Assembly: GCF_014202895.1 (NCBI RefSeq)
Contig: NZ_JACHHV010000012.1
Coordinates: 1-46,028, forward strand
Source: Lactovum miscens
GTDB lineage: Bacteria; Bacillota; Bacilli; Lactobacillales; Streptococcaceae
DNA length: 46,028 nt
Direction: 5' to 3'
Made by a program: the position numbers and the translations under genes. This document shows positions 9,497 through 19,328 of the stretch, piece after piece. The notes beneath the pieces were generated by a model, which searched no databases, had not been told where the DNA came from, and saw only the letters and a program-made list of their open reading frames with translations. Numbering within the stretch: the first letter of the stretch is position 1; each line of letters starts with the position of its first letter.

Positions 9497-10399
9497 ATGA
9501 AGAAGATAGTTGTTATTATGTCTGCATATAATGGTGAAAAATATATTCGTGAACAAATCGATAGTATTTTGAATCAAGATTATACAAATTTTTACATAAG
9601 CATCCGAGATGATGGCTCCTTGGATAAAACAAATAAAATTTTGAATGAGTATAAATCAAACAATGCTCAGATTAAAGTTGAATTTGGGGAAAATCAAGGA
9701 TATAGTAAAAGTTTTTTTGATTTATTGAAAAAAGAAGAAGCTGACTACTACGCTTTAGCAGATCAAGATGACATTTGGTTAGCTAATAAATTAAGTACAG
9801 CTATTTCTGATATACAAAATCATGAAAGAGATAATTTACCATTATTATGGTTCTCAAATTTAGATTTATATGATGGAGAAATGAATTATATAGGTACACC
9901 AAATCCTGATAAACGTAACTATGATCTAGCAAGTTCTCTTTTTACTTGTATTGGTCCAGGCATGTCTTATGTTATAAATAGGGAAGCTCGAGATAGAATA
10001 ATAAATTATTCTACTGATACAATTCACGAGCATGATTTTTGGATATCACGTGTAGTGGAGGCTACAGGAAAGGTAATTTACAATCCAAAATCCTTCATAA
10101 AGTATCGAAGACATAAAAGTAATGCTTCCCAATACTCTAAAAGCACAAGTGAACGTATTAAACTTGGGTTAAAAAGGTTAATCACTTCAGATGTTTATAA
10201 GAATACAAAGGAAGAAAATATACTTTTAGAAGAGCGTTATAGATACCAGATGAACGAGAAAAATTTAAAAATTCTTTCAATGTATAATGATCATAGTTTA
10301 AAAGGGCGCTTAAAGAAAGTACTAACTAAAGATAGATTAAAAGATAATTTGAGAAATGAAATTATATTCCGTCTTATATTGTTATTAAATATTCTATAA
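9497..10399 (+). CDS. Family 2 (rhamnosyltransferase-like) glycosyltransferase
   Basis: The 300-aa product has a GT-A fold: VIMSAYNGEKYI (6-17), RDDGS (37-41) and the metal-binding LADQDDIWL (87-95). The QDDIW form and the HEHDFWISRV segment are characteristic of the RfbF-like rhamnosyl/glycosyltransferase group, so dTDP-rhamnose is a plausible donor, though not proven. The start has an AGGAGAAG at 9484-9491. It lies 11 nt after the polymerase gene. Confidence 0.9.
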   Translation: MKKIVVIMSAYNGEKYIREQIDSILNQDYTNFYISIRDDGSLDKTNKILNEYKSNNAQIKVEFGENQGYSKSFFDLLKKEEADYYALADQDDIWLANKLSTAISDIQNHERDNLPLLWFSNLDLYDGEMNYIGTPNPDKRNYDLASSLFTCIGPGMSYVINREARDRIINYSTDTIHEHDFWISRVVEATGKVIYNPKSFIKYRRHKSNASQYSKSTSERIKLGLKRLITSDVYKNTKEENILLEERYRYQMNEKNLKILSMYNDHSLKGRLKKVLTKDRLKDNLRNEIIFRLILLLNIL

Positions 10400-10410
10400 A
10401 TGAGGTAACT

Positions 10411-11094
10411 ATGCAAAGAATCAAAGAACTTATTAAAATGACCGGAAATCCTACAATATTTTTTTTTAGTATTATTAAATCTTTTTATTGGAATTTTAGG
10501 ATTTTTGGTTTAAAGAGAGCTTTATCAACACCAATTTTGTTTCATTACAGAACAAAAATAAAAGTTCCTAAAGGAAGCATAAAGGTATTTTATGGTAAGA
10601 GAGTATACTATGGATTTGATGGATCTGCTTGGATCTCGCGTGTTCCACAGACTAGCCTAGTCATTACAAGTGGGATTCTCGAATTTAAAGGTAAGGCTTT
10701 GATTGGACAATCACCCAATATTAGAATTGATAGTGGTGGAAAAGTCATATTCGGGGATGGTATTTTTATAAATAAGAATTTTAGATTAAAAATTGTTTCT
10801 GAGTTTTATTTAGGAAATAATGCTTTAATTGCCTCTAATATAAGTATTCGTGATGATGATGGACATGAAATTAATGGTAAACAAGAAGTTATGCCTATAA
10901 AAATTGATGAACATTGCTGGATTGGAGATGATGTTTTGATTTTAAAAGGGACTAAGTTGGGAAAAGGTTGTGTAGTAGGTGCTAGAAGTGTAGTTACACA
11001 ATCAATTTCTAGAAGTTTTCTTCCAACTTATGATGTAATAGGCGGTAACCCAGCAAAAATTATAAAAGAAATTGCATGCTGGAAAGCATGGTAA
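10411..11094 (+). CDS. LbH acyltransferase (WcaF/maltose acetyltransferase type)
   Basis: This 227-aa product has a long non-repetitive N-terminus (about 90 residues) followed by hexapeptide coils, then [19 protein letters not shown] and [11 protein letters not shown] near the C-terminus, the usual ending of sugar O-acetyltransferases. A second EPS-modifying acyltransferase is the likely role. The target sugar is unknown. Confidence 0.85.
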   Translation: MQRIKELIKMTGNPTIFFFSIIKSFYWNFRIFGLKRALSTPILFHYRTKIKVPKGSIKVFYGKRVYYGFDGSAWISRVPQTSLVITSGILEFKGKALIGQSPNIRIDSGGKVIFGDGIFINKNFRLKIVSEFYLGNNALIASNISIRDDDGHEINGKQEVMPIKIDEHCWIGDDVLILKGTKLGKGCVVGARSVVTQSISRSFLPTYDVIGGNPAKIIKEIACWKAW

Positions 11095-11117
11095 AAGGGA
11101 AACGGGAGAAATATATA

Positions 11118-11807
11118 ATGAAGCAAATGAATTTTGGAATAGTTTATAAATGTAAACGAAGAATTCAGGTTTTTTTTTTGAATCGTAAAGGTAATAGAGT
11201 TGACTACTCTGTCACAACTTTTAGCCAATGTCACTATGAGGGAGCGGTTTCTATTTTTTATAATTGTTATATTTCAAGTTCAGATATAGGATATGGTAGT
11301 TTAATTAATCATCATTGTCAATTATCAAAAACAAAAATTGGCAGATATTCTTGTTTAGCACCTTATTGCAATACGATGCTAACAAATCATCCGGTAACTG
11401 AGTCAGTTGCAACAAGTTCAATATTCTATAGCGATACACATTCAAAAATTATTGATTACAATCCACAAAGTAATTTCAAATCTGAAAAATTTACTGATAA
11501 CTTAGGAAAATATACTGTTGAAATTGGAAATGATTGCTGGTTAGGATTGGGCGTAAAGATTTTAAACTCCATCAAAATTGGAGATGGGGCAGTAATTGCT
11601 GCTGGAGCAGTTGTTACAAAAGATGTTCCACCGTATGCAATTGTCGGAGGAGTGCCAGCCAAAATTATTAAATATAGATTTACAGAAGATTTAATTGAGA
11701 AATTATTAAAAATAAAGTGGTGGGATTGGGATATTAACACTATCAAGGAGCGCGCTAAAGAGTTCGATGATATTTATAACTTTGTAGATACCTATTACAA
11801 GAATTGA
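11118..11807 (+). CDS. LbH acyltransferase (Vat/CatB-like)
   Basis: The product is 229 aa from this start. Hexapeptide repeats run from about residue 50, and [38 protein letters not shown] and [10 protein letters not shown] are diagnostic of the Vat/CatB-like clade. An in-frame ATG at 11076 overlaps the preceding gene, but the ATG at 11118 has a GGGAG at 11104-11108. It is the third acyltransferase of the cluster and is not a recent duplicate of its neighbour at protein level. Confidence 0.85.
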   Translation: MKQMNFGIVYKCKRRIQVFFLNRKGNRVDYSVTTFSQCHYEGAVSIFYNCYISSSDIGYGSLINHHCQLSKTKIGRYSCLAPYCNTMLTNHPVTESVATSSIFYSDTHSKIIDYNPQSNFKSEKFTDNLGKYTVEIGNDCWLGLGVKILNSIKIGDGAVIAAGAVVTKDVPPYAIVGGVPAKIIKYRFTEDLIEKLLKIKWWDWDINTIKERAKEFDDIYNFVDTYYKN

Positions 11808-11813
11808 GAAAAA

Positions 11814-12548
11814 ATGGATAAATTGAAAAAGATTATTTACACTTGTATCACAGGAGAATATGATACCCCTGAAGAACATTATTATGTGGATCCAAATTTT
11901 CGGTATATTTGTTATACTGACAAAAAGGTTTTACCCCAAAAAAGTATATGGGAATTCCGTCCTTTGAAATATTCTTCTGCTGATAATGTTCGAAATGCTA
12001 GATGGCACAAACTTTATCCTCATAAATTGTTTCCCCAATATGAGGAGAGTCTATGGATAGATGGAAATATAAATATTACCTCGAAAGAATTTTTTGAAAA
12101 AATGTATTACTTAAGGGGGAGTGAGTTTATTGCAACAGTAAAACATGAGCGTGCAAAAACGTTATCAGATGAAGTTCATGAATGTATTATTCAAAAAAAA
12201 GATAGTAAAAGTACAATCTGTGCACAACATCAATTAATTAAATCTAGTGGATTTGACGGAAATTATGATGGTCAACGATTCTTTGAGACAAATGTTATTC
12301 TCCGTCGTCATTGTGATATGAGAAGTCAAAAATTGGCAGATGATTGGTGGTATTGGATTAAGAATTATAGTTATCGTGATCAACTAAGCTTTACTTTTGT
12401 ACTTTGGAACAATCAGTTTATTGTTCAAGATCTTTTTGAAGATTATCTTCGTTATGCTAACTTTATTAAAATAACAAATCACGGTAATACTCCTAAATTA
12501 CTTGAGAGAAAAGTAGCCGGACTTAAAAGAAAACTTAAAATTTACTAA
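11814..12548 (+). CDS. DUF616-type glycosyltransferase
   Basis: The 244-aa product matches the DUF616 (TOD1/MUCI70-like) family: IIYTCITGEYDTP near the N-terminus, FRYICYTD (29-36), NARWHKLYPHKLF (61-73), and the donor-site-like ESLWIDGN (78-85). These proteins are predicted GT-A enzymes, and few have been tested biochemically. Its place between an acyltransferase and a GT92-like gene in an EPS operon supports a sugar-transfer role. The donor and acceptor are unknown. Confidence 0.8.
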   Translation: MDKLKKIIYTCITGEYDTPEEHYYVDPNFRYICYTDKKVLPQKSIWEFRPLKYSSADNVRNARWHKLYPHKLFPQYEESLWIDGNINITSKEFFEKMYYLRGSEFIATVKHERAKTLSDEVHECIIQKKDSKSTICAQHQLIKSSGFDGNYDGQRFFETNVILRRHCDMRSQKLADDWWYWIKNYSYRDQLSFTFVLWNNQFIVQDLFEDYLRYANFIKITNHGNTPKLLERKVAGLKRKLKIY

Positions 12549-12617
12549 ATTAAGGGACATGTTAGTAGTAAAAAATTATAAATATATTGAAATTTATTTA
12601 TATTGTAAGGAATGTTT

Positions 12618-13544
12618 ATGAATTCAGAAAAGAATTTTTATCTCAAAACAAAAAATCGAGCAGTAAATTTATTTAGAAATATTCAAAATTTTAATTTGAG
12701 AAGATATTTCTATTATTCAAAAACAAAAAATAAGAAGGATTTTAAATATTATTTGTCTGCAGCCATTATTATCAAAAATGAAGCAGATTATGTTGCTGAA
12801 TGGATTGAATACCATCTACTGGTGGGCTTTGATCATTTTTATATTTATGATAATGGCAGTGATGATGATATTCAAAAAGTATTAGCTCCTTACGTAGCGG
12901 AAAATATAATTGAATACATTAATTACCCAGGTGAAGGAATGCAACTTTCAATGATAAATGATGCAATCAGGCGTTCATCATCTGAAACATTTTGGCTTGC
13001 AATCAATGATATTGATGAGTTTTTTGTCCCTAAAACTTCCAACACAGTATCAGTTTTCTTAAAAGAGTTTGAATCATTTCCAGCTGTAGAAGTTAACTGG
13101 TTAGTTTATGGCAGTAGTGGCCAATTTAAAAAAAATAAGGGACTTGTAATTGAACGATTTAATAAACATTCAAGTCCATCAGAGTATTTTTCTAATCATT
13201 TTGTTAAACTTATATATAATCCTAGAGCAACCAGTTATGGTGATGTCCATCGGGGATTTTATTGGAACCTAAAACTTGCTGTAAATACAGACAAAGAAAA
13301 AACAAGACTCACTGCACTACAACGTCAAGGAAAATTTGATAAGCTTGTCATAAATCATTATTATACTAAAAGTTTTGAGGAGTATCAAAATAAAATGGGA
13401 AAACCACAGGTTGATGGTACAGCACCACTTCACAATATGAAAAGTTGGGAAAATGATGATGAAAAATCAAAGATTGAAGATAATATCATGGGCAAATATA
13501 TAATGGAAGTACGTAAAAATATCTTTAACAGATTTAAAGAGTAA
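12618..13544 (+). CDS. Glycosyltransferase family 92-like protein
   Basis: The product is 308 aa from this ATG, which has AAGGA at 12607-12611; an ATG 6 nt upstream is too close to that SD. Motifs are AAIIIKNEADYVAEWIEYH, FYIYDNGSDDD and INDIDEFFVP (the DxD-like metal site), then VEVNWLVYGSSG and HRGFYWN, the GT92/DUF23 pattern. Family members include galactosyltransferases, so galactose transfer is a guess only. A 63-nt gap with no visible terminator separates it from the DUF616 gene. Confidence 0.85.
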   Translation: MNSEKNFYLKTKNRAVNLFRNIQNFNLRRYFYYSKTKNKKDFKYYLSAAIIIKNEADYVAEWIEYHLLVGFDHFYIYDNGSDDDIQKVLAPYVAENIIEYINYPGEGMQLSMINDAIRRSSSETFWLAINDIDEFFVPKTSNTVSVFLKEFESFPAVEVNWLVYGSSGQFKKNKGLVIERFNKHSSPSEYFSNHFVKLIYNPRATSYGDVHRGFYWNLKLAVNTDKEKTRLTALQRQGKFDKLVINHYYTKSFEEYQNKMGKPQVDGTAPLHNMKSWENDDEKSKIEDNIMGKYIMEVRKNIFNRFKE

Positions 13545-13582
13545 TCAAGATAAATTTTTGTATTAATCAACTAGTTAGTTCG

Positions 13583-14063
13583 ATGATTAAAAATTTTCGT
13601 ATTAAACTAGCTGAGAAAGGTGCAAATAAAAATATTATCTTTTTACAAATCAATTTGAAAGCAATTTTGAAATACAGAGGTGGTGGAATTTACGTAAAAA
13701 ATATATAAAAGCAACAGGTTATTATAAAAAAATCTTTATCATTGTCTTACTGGATTTGATGTAAAAAATGTAGCTTATATGGAAATTGGTTATCCAGAAG
13801 TCGTAGAAATTGAGCAACTACCAAACTTTAGACATGGGTCTCATGTGATTCATATATCATCAATAAGCAGTATTGGTTATAATGTTACGATTTTTCAACA
13901 AGTAATAATTGGTGGGGTATCTGCCGGTAAACGTATCAAGATAGGTGCAAATTCAGTTGTAACGAAAGATGTTACCACAGATTCTACTATTGTTGGGTTT
14001 AATCGGATTATCTATCATGAAAATTTTATAAAATTTGATAACGAAAAGATAAAAATATGTTAA
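13583..14063 (+). pseudogene. Frameshifted LbH (CysE-like) acetyltransferase
   Basis: The 3' part is open from the ATG at 13779 (94 aa) and carries hexapeptide repeats and VIHISSISSIGYNVTIFQQV, aligning to the middle and end of the 166-aa protein at 7909. Upstream, the same protein seems to continue in two other frames: MIKNFRIKLAEKGANKNI from 13583, RWWNLRKKYIKATGYYKK from about 13678, then YHCLTGFDVKNVAYMEIG in the frame of the ATG. Two frameshifts therefore probably broke a longer gene. The 94-aa ORF may still be translated but lacks the N-terminal helical domain. Confidence 0.65.
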
Positions 14064-14980
14064 ATTTTTTATATACAAATATGGGAAATAATATGCGAAA
14101 TTTTATGCGCTTGGTTTTTAAAATGACAAGGTTTTTAGTGGTTCATAAATCGTACCCAGATGTGATGACTGCTGATGAGACTATAGATTTTATCATAAAA
14201 AACCATTGTTCTGTTTCAAGGTTTGGTGATGGGGAACTTTCCTATTTGGTTGGAAATCGCAATCCTACTTTTCAGCCATGGAGTAAAAAACTTGCAAATG
14301 AATTGAAAAATCTATCAAAATATAATGACAGTAATGAAAAAATTTTGGTTTGTATTCCAGATATATTTGATGATGCACGTTTGGATAGATTAACAGATAA
14401 TATTAAAAGTTTTTGGATAATAAATAGGAAGAAGTACGCCTTTTATTGGAAAAACTTTTCTAAAAGTCATCAATATGGAGACTCACTGTTTTCACGTTTT
14501 TACACTATATTGAAAAACAAAGGGGAGGCAAAAATTTTTATTTCAAAAGTTAAAAATATTTGGAATAAAAAAAACGTACTGATTATTGAAGGAGAACTGT
14601 CTAGGTTAGGTGTAGGAAATGATCTTTTTGAAAATGCTTTAAAAGTTAGAAGGATTCTTGCTCCTTCTGTTAATGCTTATTCAAAAATTGATCAAATTGA
14701 GGAATACGTTACTTCTAAAATATCACGTAAGGATTTAATTCTTTTGGCATTGGGACCCACAGCAACAGTCTTAAGTATACGTCTATCAAATCTTGGTTAT
14801 CAAGCTATTGATATTGGACATTTAGATATTGAGTACGAATGGTTAAAAATTCAGGCAGATAAAAGAGTTCCAATAGAAGGGAAATTTGTTTATGAGGCCG
14901 GTGATATGGATAAAAAAAGGATAATATCATCTCCGAAAAATGAACAGTATCAAAATGAAATACTCGTTAAAATATTATGA
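14057..14980 (+). CDS. GT-D fold glycosyltransferase (SP_1767/DUF1792 type)
   Basis: The 307-aa product contains SVSRFGDGELSYLVG (52-66), the DxE metal-binding hallmark (D58, E60) of the GT-D fold defined by pneumococcal DUF1792 proteins, plus a C-terminal LLALGPTATVLSIRLSNLGY segment. Characterised relatives transfer glucose from UDP-glucose. The start is uncertain: ATGs at 14057, 14081 and 14093 are all possible and none has a strong SD. It overlaps the broken acetyltransferase by 7 nt and the flippase by 4 nt. Confidence 0.85.
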   Translation: MLNFLYTNMGNNMRNFMRLVFKMTRFLVVHKSYPDVMTADETIDFIIKNHCSVSRFGDGELSYLVGNRNPTFQPWSKKLANELKNLSKYNDSNEKILVCIPDIFDDARLDRLTDNIKSFWIINRKKYAFYWKNFSKSHQYGDSLFSRFYTILKNKGEAKIFISKVKNIWNKKNVLIIEGELSRLGVGNDLFENALKVRRILAPSVNAYSKIDQIEEYVTSKISRKDLILLALGPTATVLSIRLSNLGYQAIDIGHLDIEYEWLKIQADKRVPIEGKFVYEAGDMDKKRIISSPKNEQYQNEILVKIL

Positions 14981-16419
14981 AAATATTAAAAAATTTCTTG
15001 TACTCTAGTGGCAATCAGATTTTGATAATGTTAATCCCTATTGTTACTGCTCCATATATCACACGAACACTTGGTACTACAGCGGTAGGAATAAATGCTT
15101 TCACTAGTTCAATAATTTCCTATTTTTTATTAATGGCTGCACTAGGAACGGGGGCTTTTGGATCAAGAGAAGTCGCATATGTGCAGAATGATAAAATAGC
15201 TAGAAGTAAAATTTTTTGGGAGATTAATTTTGTACAAGCAGTGACAACTCTAGTGTCTTTGATTATTTTTGTTACTTTTAATTTGTTTTATGGACAGTAT
15301 ACTTTTTTCTTTTACTTACAAGGAATTAATGTTTTTGCTGTATTGTTTGATGTAAGTTGGTATTTTTCTGGACGTGAAAACTTTAAGCTTATTATGGTGA
15401 GAAATATTACTGTTCGCATCACATTTGCATTAATGATTTTTATGTTTATAAAAAGTCCTAGAGATCTACCACTTTATATTTTGTTATATGCTTTATCTAA
15501 CTTGATTGGCAACATTTCACTTTGGCCTTACTTAAGACTTGAAATATGTAAGCCAAAATTTAAAAAATTAAGGTTTTGGCGTAATTTAAAACCGTCGTTG
15601 GCATTTTTTACAGTGAGCGCACTGGCTCAGGTATATCAAATATTAAATAAAACTTTAATTGGTTTTTTTGCTTCGACTACTGCAGTTGGTTTTTTCAGTT
15701 TATCTGATCAAATAATTCGTCCATTTTTATGGTTAGTTCAAGCACTTTCTATTGTAATGGTCCCTCATATAGCAAAAAAGTTCGCATCTGGCGATAATAA
15801 AGGGGTAAAAAGCTCTATTTTACGCTCTTTTAATATTGGCTCAGGACTCTCTATTGCATTTTCATTTGGCTTAGCAGCAATTTCAATCAATTTTGCACCA
15901 TTTTTCTTTGGGAATAAATTTGAAAAGGTTGGAATGATTATGTTTATCGAATCATCAATTATCATATTTAGTTATTTTGGTTCGGTTTTTGTGGGTCAAT
16001 ACTTACTTTCCGTTAACAGAATGAGAGAGGCTATGATCAGTTTCGGAATTGGTGCAATAACAAGTATTATATTAGGAATTCCACTAACAATAGCTTGGGG
16101 AGTCACAGGTGGAACTATTGCTACTGTTATAGCTGAACTAGTAGTTGCATTAGTTTCATCCTACTTTGTAAGAAAAGATATTGATTTATTTACCGCCTTT
16201 TTAGGACTCATTAAATATATTTTTGCTGGGTTAGTCATGTTTATAATTGTTTTTTGGATGAATAATCAGTTCGAAATGACGATTGTCCAATTGCTGTTAC
16301 AGATTTTGGTGGGCGCTTTAGTTTATGTTATGGTTAATGCATTGTTGAAGACACAACTTTGGCAATTAAGTGCGGATATTTTTAGTAAATCTATTCGACA
16401 TAAACAAAAAACTAAGTAA
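14977..16419 (+). CDS. Wzx-type polysaccharide flippase
   Basis: This 480-aa protein has 12-14 predicted membrane helices and the family opening LIMLIPIVTAPYITRTLGTT (17-36), plus DVSWYFSGRENFK (124-136), typical of the PST/MOP Wzx family. It would flip the lipid-linked repeat unit to the outer face for Wzy. It is the last gene of the compact EPS operon; a 579-bp spacer follows. Confidence 0.93.
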   Translation: MKILKNFLYSSGNQILIMLIPIVTAPYITRTLGTTAVGINAFTSSIISYFLLMAALGTGAFGSREVAYVQNDKIARSKIFWEINFVQAVTTLVSLIIFVTFNLFYGQYTFFFYLQGINVFAVLFDVSWYFSGRENFKLIMVRNITVRITFALMIFMFIKSPRDLPLYILLYALSNLIGNISLWPYLRLEICKPKFKKLRFWRNLKPSLAFFTVSALAQVYQILNKTLIGFFASTTAVGFFSLSDQIIRPFLWLVQALSIVMVPHIAKKFASGDNKGVKSSILRSFNIGSGLSIAFSFGLAAISINFAPFFFGNKFEKVGMIMFIESSIIIFSYFGSVFVGQYLLSVNRMREAMISFGIGAITSIILGIPLTIAWGVTGGTIATVIAELVVALVSSYFVRKDIDLFTAFLGLIKYIFAGLVMFIIVFWMNNQFEMTIVQLLLQILVGALVYVMVNALLKTQLWQLSADIFSKSIRHKQKTK

Positions 16420-16998
16420 TATTTAAGAATAAAGTTAATAAATAAATCGGCAAATTTATGTCTAGAGTACAAGGGCAAAAATGTTTTTCGATTTATGTTG
16501 CCATAGTAAAAGTAATAATATCGATGAAAAATATTTTTTCGAAAAATATAAAGAGAGTAGTTAGATTTACTGTTCTCGAAAAAATTTTTTATATTGAGTA
16601 TTAATTTAATACCTTATCCTTCTTTAAGATATAAACTTAGAAAATAAATAGGATAAATCATATTTTTAACCAAATCTAAAAACAAGCAAAAAAAATATGA
16701 ATTTGTTATAAGTGAAATTGAGGGTTCTAGAATAGTTAGATATTATTAAATTTATTTTAAAACAAGTTATTAGCTAATTTATTGATAATGCAAGGTAAAA
16801 AATAGGAAGGTGAAAAAATTAACATTCTTTTAGATATAAATTATTATCTTAAAATTTAGTATATAAAAATTAATATAAGAGATTGGATCTTAAATGAATT
16901 ATATCTATGTCAGTCGAACTAAATTTTATTCAAACAAGTTTTTATATTTAAGCTTGGTCCTATCACTTTAAAATGGGAAAGATTTTGGGAGGAAAAAA
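16420..16998 (+). other. 579-bp gene-free spacer between wzx and ugd
   Basis: The stretch is extremely AT-rich and has stop codons in all frames. Only tiny ORFs occur, for example 27 codons from 16481 with a weak SD and 25 codons ending just before ugd. A TAAAAT at 16969-16974 could be a ugd -10 but has no good -35. No transposase relic was recognised. It may be the scar of a lost gene at the 3' edge of the variable EPS block. Confidence 0.5.
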
Positions 16999-18165
16999 GT
17001 GAAAATTGCAGTTGTTGGAACGGGTTATGTTGGCCTGTCAATTTCAGTACTCTTAGCACAACACAATGAAGTTGTTGCTTTGGATATAATTCCGGAAAAG
17101 GTAGCCTCGATTAATTCTAAGCGCTCGCCTATTGTGGATAAAGAAATCGAGGAGTTTTTGGCAAGTAAAGATTTGAATTTAATTGCGACTACTGACACAG
17201 AAATGGCAATCAAAGGAAGTGAGTTTGTGATTGTAGCAACACCTACTAGCTATGACGATTTAAAAAAATACTTTAATACAGATTCTGTGGAAGAGGTGAT
17301 TGAAGAAGTCTTAGAGCTAAGTCCAAAAGCGACAATCATGATCAAGTCTACTATTCCAGTCGGATTTGTGATAAAGATGAGGGAAAAATATGGCGTTGAT
17401 AACATCATCTTTTCACCTGAATTTTTACGAGAAGGAAGAGCATTGTATGATAATCTTTATCCTTCTCGAATTGTGATAGGAGAGCAATCTGAACGTGCCT
17501 CTCAATTTGCAGGGCTTTTGTTAGAAGGTGCAGTCAAAAAAGACGTTCCTGTCCTTTTGACGAATCCTACAGAGGCTGAAGCAATCAAACTTTTCTCAAA
17601 TACATATTTAGCACTACGTGTGGCTTATTTCAATGAACTGGACACTTATGCAGAAATCCGCGGATTGAGCACCAAACAAATTATTGATGGTGTGGGACTT
17701 GATCCTCGTATTGGCACACACTATAATAACCCTTCATTTGGTTATGGAGGCTATTGCTTACCTAAGGACACTAAACAGCTTCTAGCCAATTATCAGGATG
17801 TTCCTGAGAATTTGATTGAGGCTATTGTAGCATCAAATAGTACTCGTAAAGATCATATTGCAGAAGTAATTTTGAAGCGAGAGCCATCTGTTGTTGGCAT
17901 TTATAGGCTGACTATGAAATCAGACTCAGATAATTTCAGATCAAGTTCTATCCAAGGTATAATGAAGCGAATCAAAGCAAAAGGAATCGAAGTAGTAGTT
18001 TACGAGCCAACTTTGAAGGAAGATAATTTCTTTCACTCACGTGTCATCCGTGACCTTGAAGAATTTAAAAAACTTTCCGATGTTATCGTTTCTAATAGAT
18101 TTGCAAAAGAGTTAGCTGATGTTGAAGGTAAGGTCTATACACGGGACTTATTTGGAAGAGACTAG
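16999..18165 (+). CDS. ugd: UDP-glucose 6-dehydrogenase
   Basis: The 388-aa enzyme oxidises UDP-glucose to UDP-glucuronate using NAD+. It shows the N-terminal Rossmann motif GTGYVGL (7-13), [14 protein letters not shown] (139-152), [14 protein letters not shown] (194-207) and the catalytic cysteine C253 in [12 protein letters not shown]. The start is GTG with GGGAGG at 16987-16992. Its position just after the EPS genes suggests it supplies UDP-GlcA or a derivative for the polymer. Base composition is closer to the housekeeping genes than to the glycosyltransferase block. Confidence 0.95.
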   Translation: MKIAVVGTGYVGLSISVLLAQHNEVVALDIIPEKVASINSKRSPIVDKEIEEFLASKDLNLIATTDTEMAIKGSEFVIVATPTSYDDLKKYFNTDSVEEVIEEVLELSPKATIMIKSTIPVGFVIKMREKYGVDNIIFSPEFLREGRALYDNLYPSRIVIGEQSERASQFAGLLLEGAVKKDVPVLLTNPTEAEAIKLFSNTYLALRVAYFNELDTYAEIRGLSTKQIIDGVGLDPRIGTHYNNPSFGYGGYCLPKDTKQLLANYQDVPENLIEAIVASNSTRKDHIAEVILKREPSVVGIYRLTMKSDSDNFRSSSIQGIMKRIKAKGIEVVVYEPTLKEDNFFHSRVIRDLEEFKKLSDVIVSNRFAKELADVEGKVYTRDLFGRD

Positions 18166-18236
18166 ATTTTAAAAATATATTTGATTGTATATAAAAGTCA
18201 TTAATATTTGTTTGAAGATGGACCAAAGTTATTTAT

Positions 18237-18272
18237 GAGAATATTAATAACTCAATGGTTAATAATATTCTC
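18237..18272. repeat. Inverted repeat between ugd and the epsL-like gene
   Basis: A 14-bp arm (18237-18250) is repeated inverted at 18259-18272 with one mismatch and an 8-nt loop. It starts 71 nt after the ugd stop and ends 18 bp before the next promoter. Only a three-T run follows, so it is a weak terminator or an operator. Confidence 0.5.
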
Positions 18273-18289
18273 TTTGAAAAAATGTTTTA

Positions 18290-18298
18290 TGGTACAAT
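18290..18298 (+). promoter_or_regulatory. Extended -10 promoter of the epsL-like gene
   Basis: TGG followed by TACAAT (18293-18298) forms an extended -10 element 27 nt before the ATG at 18326. No matching -35 at 17 bp is seen. The gene can therefore be transcribed separately from ugd. Confidence 0.5.
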
Positions 18299-18325
18299 AA
18301 ATTACATAAAAACAGGGAGTGAGAA

Positions 18326-19237
18326 ATGCAACGTAAGAGAAAAAAGAAAAGGCGATCTTTATGGTTGTTTCTCATCATTTTGGTGATTCTTATCATTGGA
18401 ATAGGTACATATTTTGTTAAAAGTTTTTTTGCCCCAGCAAATTCTGTATCCAAAACAATTTTGAGCAAAACTAACAGTCCAACTCAAACGAGTGTTCAAA
18501 ACGGTTATGTGTCCCAAAGCAGTAGTGAAGTTCAAGCAGCTTTAAGTACTGGGTTTGTTGCTGATGCAGGCACTCCTGAGTGGGTAAAGGTTCCTTCTCC
18601 TAAAAAATTAAATAAATTCACGGATCTTTCAAAAAATGGTCTCACGATTTATCGAATCAATAATCCAGAAGTATTGAAGACGACACAGACTCTTGCACAG
18701 ACTCTTGTACGTATGTCTGATATGATTGCTATTTATCCCAACACACTCATAATGAATGCTTCCGCATTCGCTATGGGGACTACAAATGAAGTGGTTGGAC
18801 TTCAAATTAATAATGGGAAGCTTTTAGGTGACTGGCCACCAACAGGAACACAATATGCTTTTGTCATTAATAAAGATGGCTCATGTAAGATTTATGATTC
18901 GGCTACGTCAGCTGACACGATTATTCAAAATGGTGGGATGCAGAGTTATGACTTTGGAGCAGCATTAATCCGTGATGGTCAAGTTGTTCCAAGTGATGGC
19001 TCAGTCAATTGGGAAATTCACGCTTTTATTGCTAATGACAAAGATAATAATCTTTATGTTATTTTAAGTGATACAAATGCTGGTTATAACACAATCATGG
19101 CGGGTGTTAAAGACTTGAACCTAAAGAATATGCTTCTTTTAGATAGCGGTGGATCTAGCCAACTTTCTGTTAATGGTAAGGTAATTGTGGCAAGCCAGGA
19201 TGATCGTGCTGTTCCTGATTTTATTGTGATGAGGTAA
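18326..19237 (+). CDS. epsL: EpsL-like phosphodiester glycosidase family protein
   Basis: The 303-aa product has a basic N-terminus (QRKRKKKRR), one membrane anchor (about 12-32), a linker, and an extracellular NAGPA/phosphodiester glycosidase-type domain (FVINKDGSCKIYD, then NMLLLDSGGSSQLSVNGK near the end). In lactococcal eps clusters EpsL occupies this position before an inverted LytR-type gene; its function is unknown, and trimming or attachment of the polymer are possibilities. SD GGGAG precedes the ATG. Confidence 0.78.
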   Translation: MQRKRKKKRRSLWLFLIILVILIIGIGTYFVKSFFAPANSVSKTILSKTNSPTQTSVQNGYVSQSSSEVQAALSTGFVADAGTPEWVKVPSPKKLNKFTDLSKNGLTIYRINNPEVLKTTQTLAQTLVRMSDMIAIYPNTLIMNASAFAMGTTNEVVGLQINNGKLLGDWPPTGTQYAFVINKDGSCKIYDSATSADTIIQNGGMQSYDFGAALIRDGQVVPSDGSVNWEIHAFIANDKDNNLYVILSDTNAGYNTIMAGVKDLNLKNMLLLDSGGSSQLSVNGKVIVASQDDRAVPDFIVMR

Positions 19238-19290
19238 AAAAGTTACCTGGATAAAATAAGTAATTATACTATATAAAGATATATAAAATA

Positions 19291-19328
19291 AAAAAATGGA
19301 TTGAACATTTAAATTCAATCCATTTTTT
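19291..19328. terminator. Bidirectional terminator closing the EPS locus
   Basis: A perfect 15-bp stem (19291-19305 with 19314-19328) around an 8-nt loop ends in T runs on both strands. It lies between the convergent epsL-like and LCP genes; the right arm touches the LCP stop codon. Confidence 0.9.

Noticed and set aside
16481-16564. 27-codon ORF in the wzx-ugd spacer
   Set aside because: It has a weak SD but no family resemblance, and its composition is the same as the surrounding non-coding DNA.
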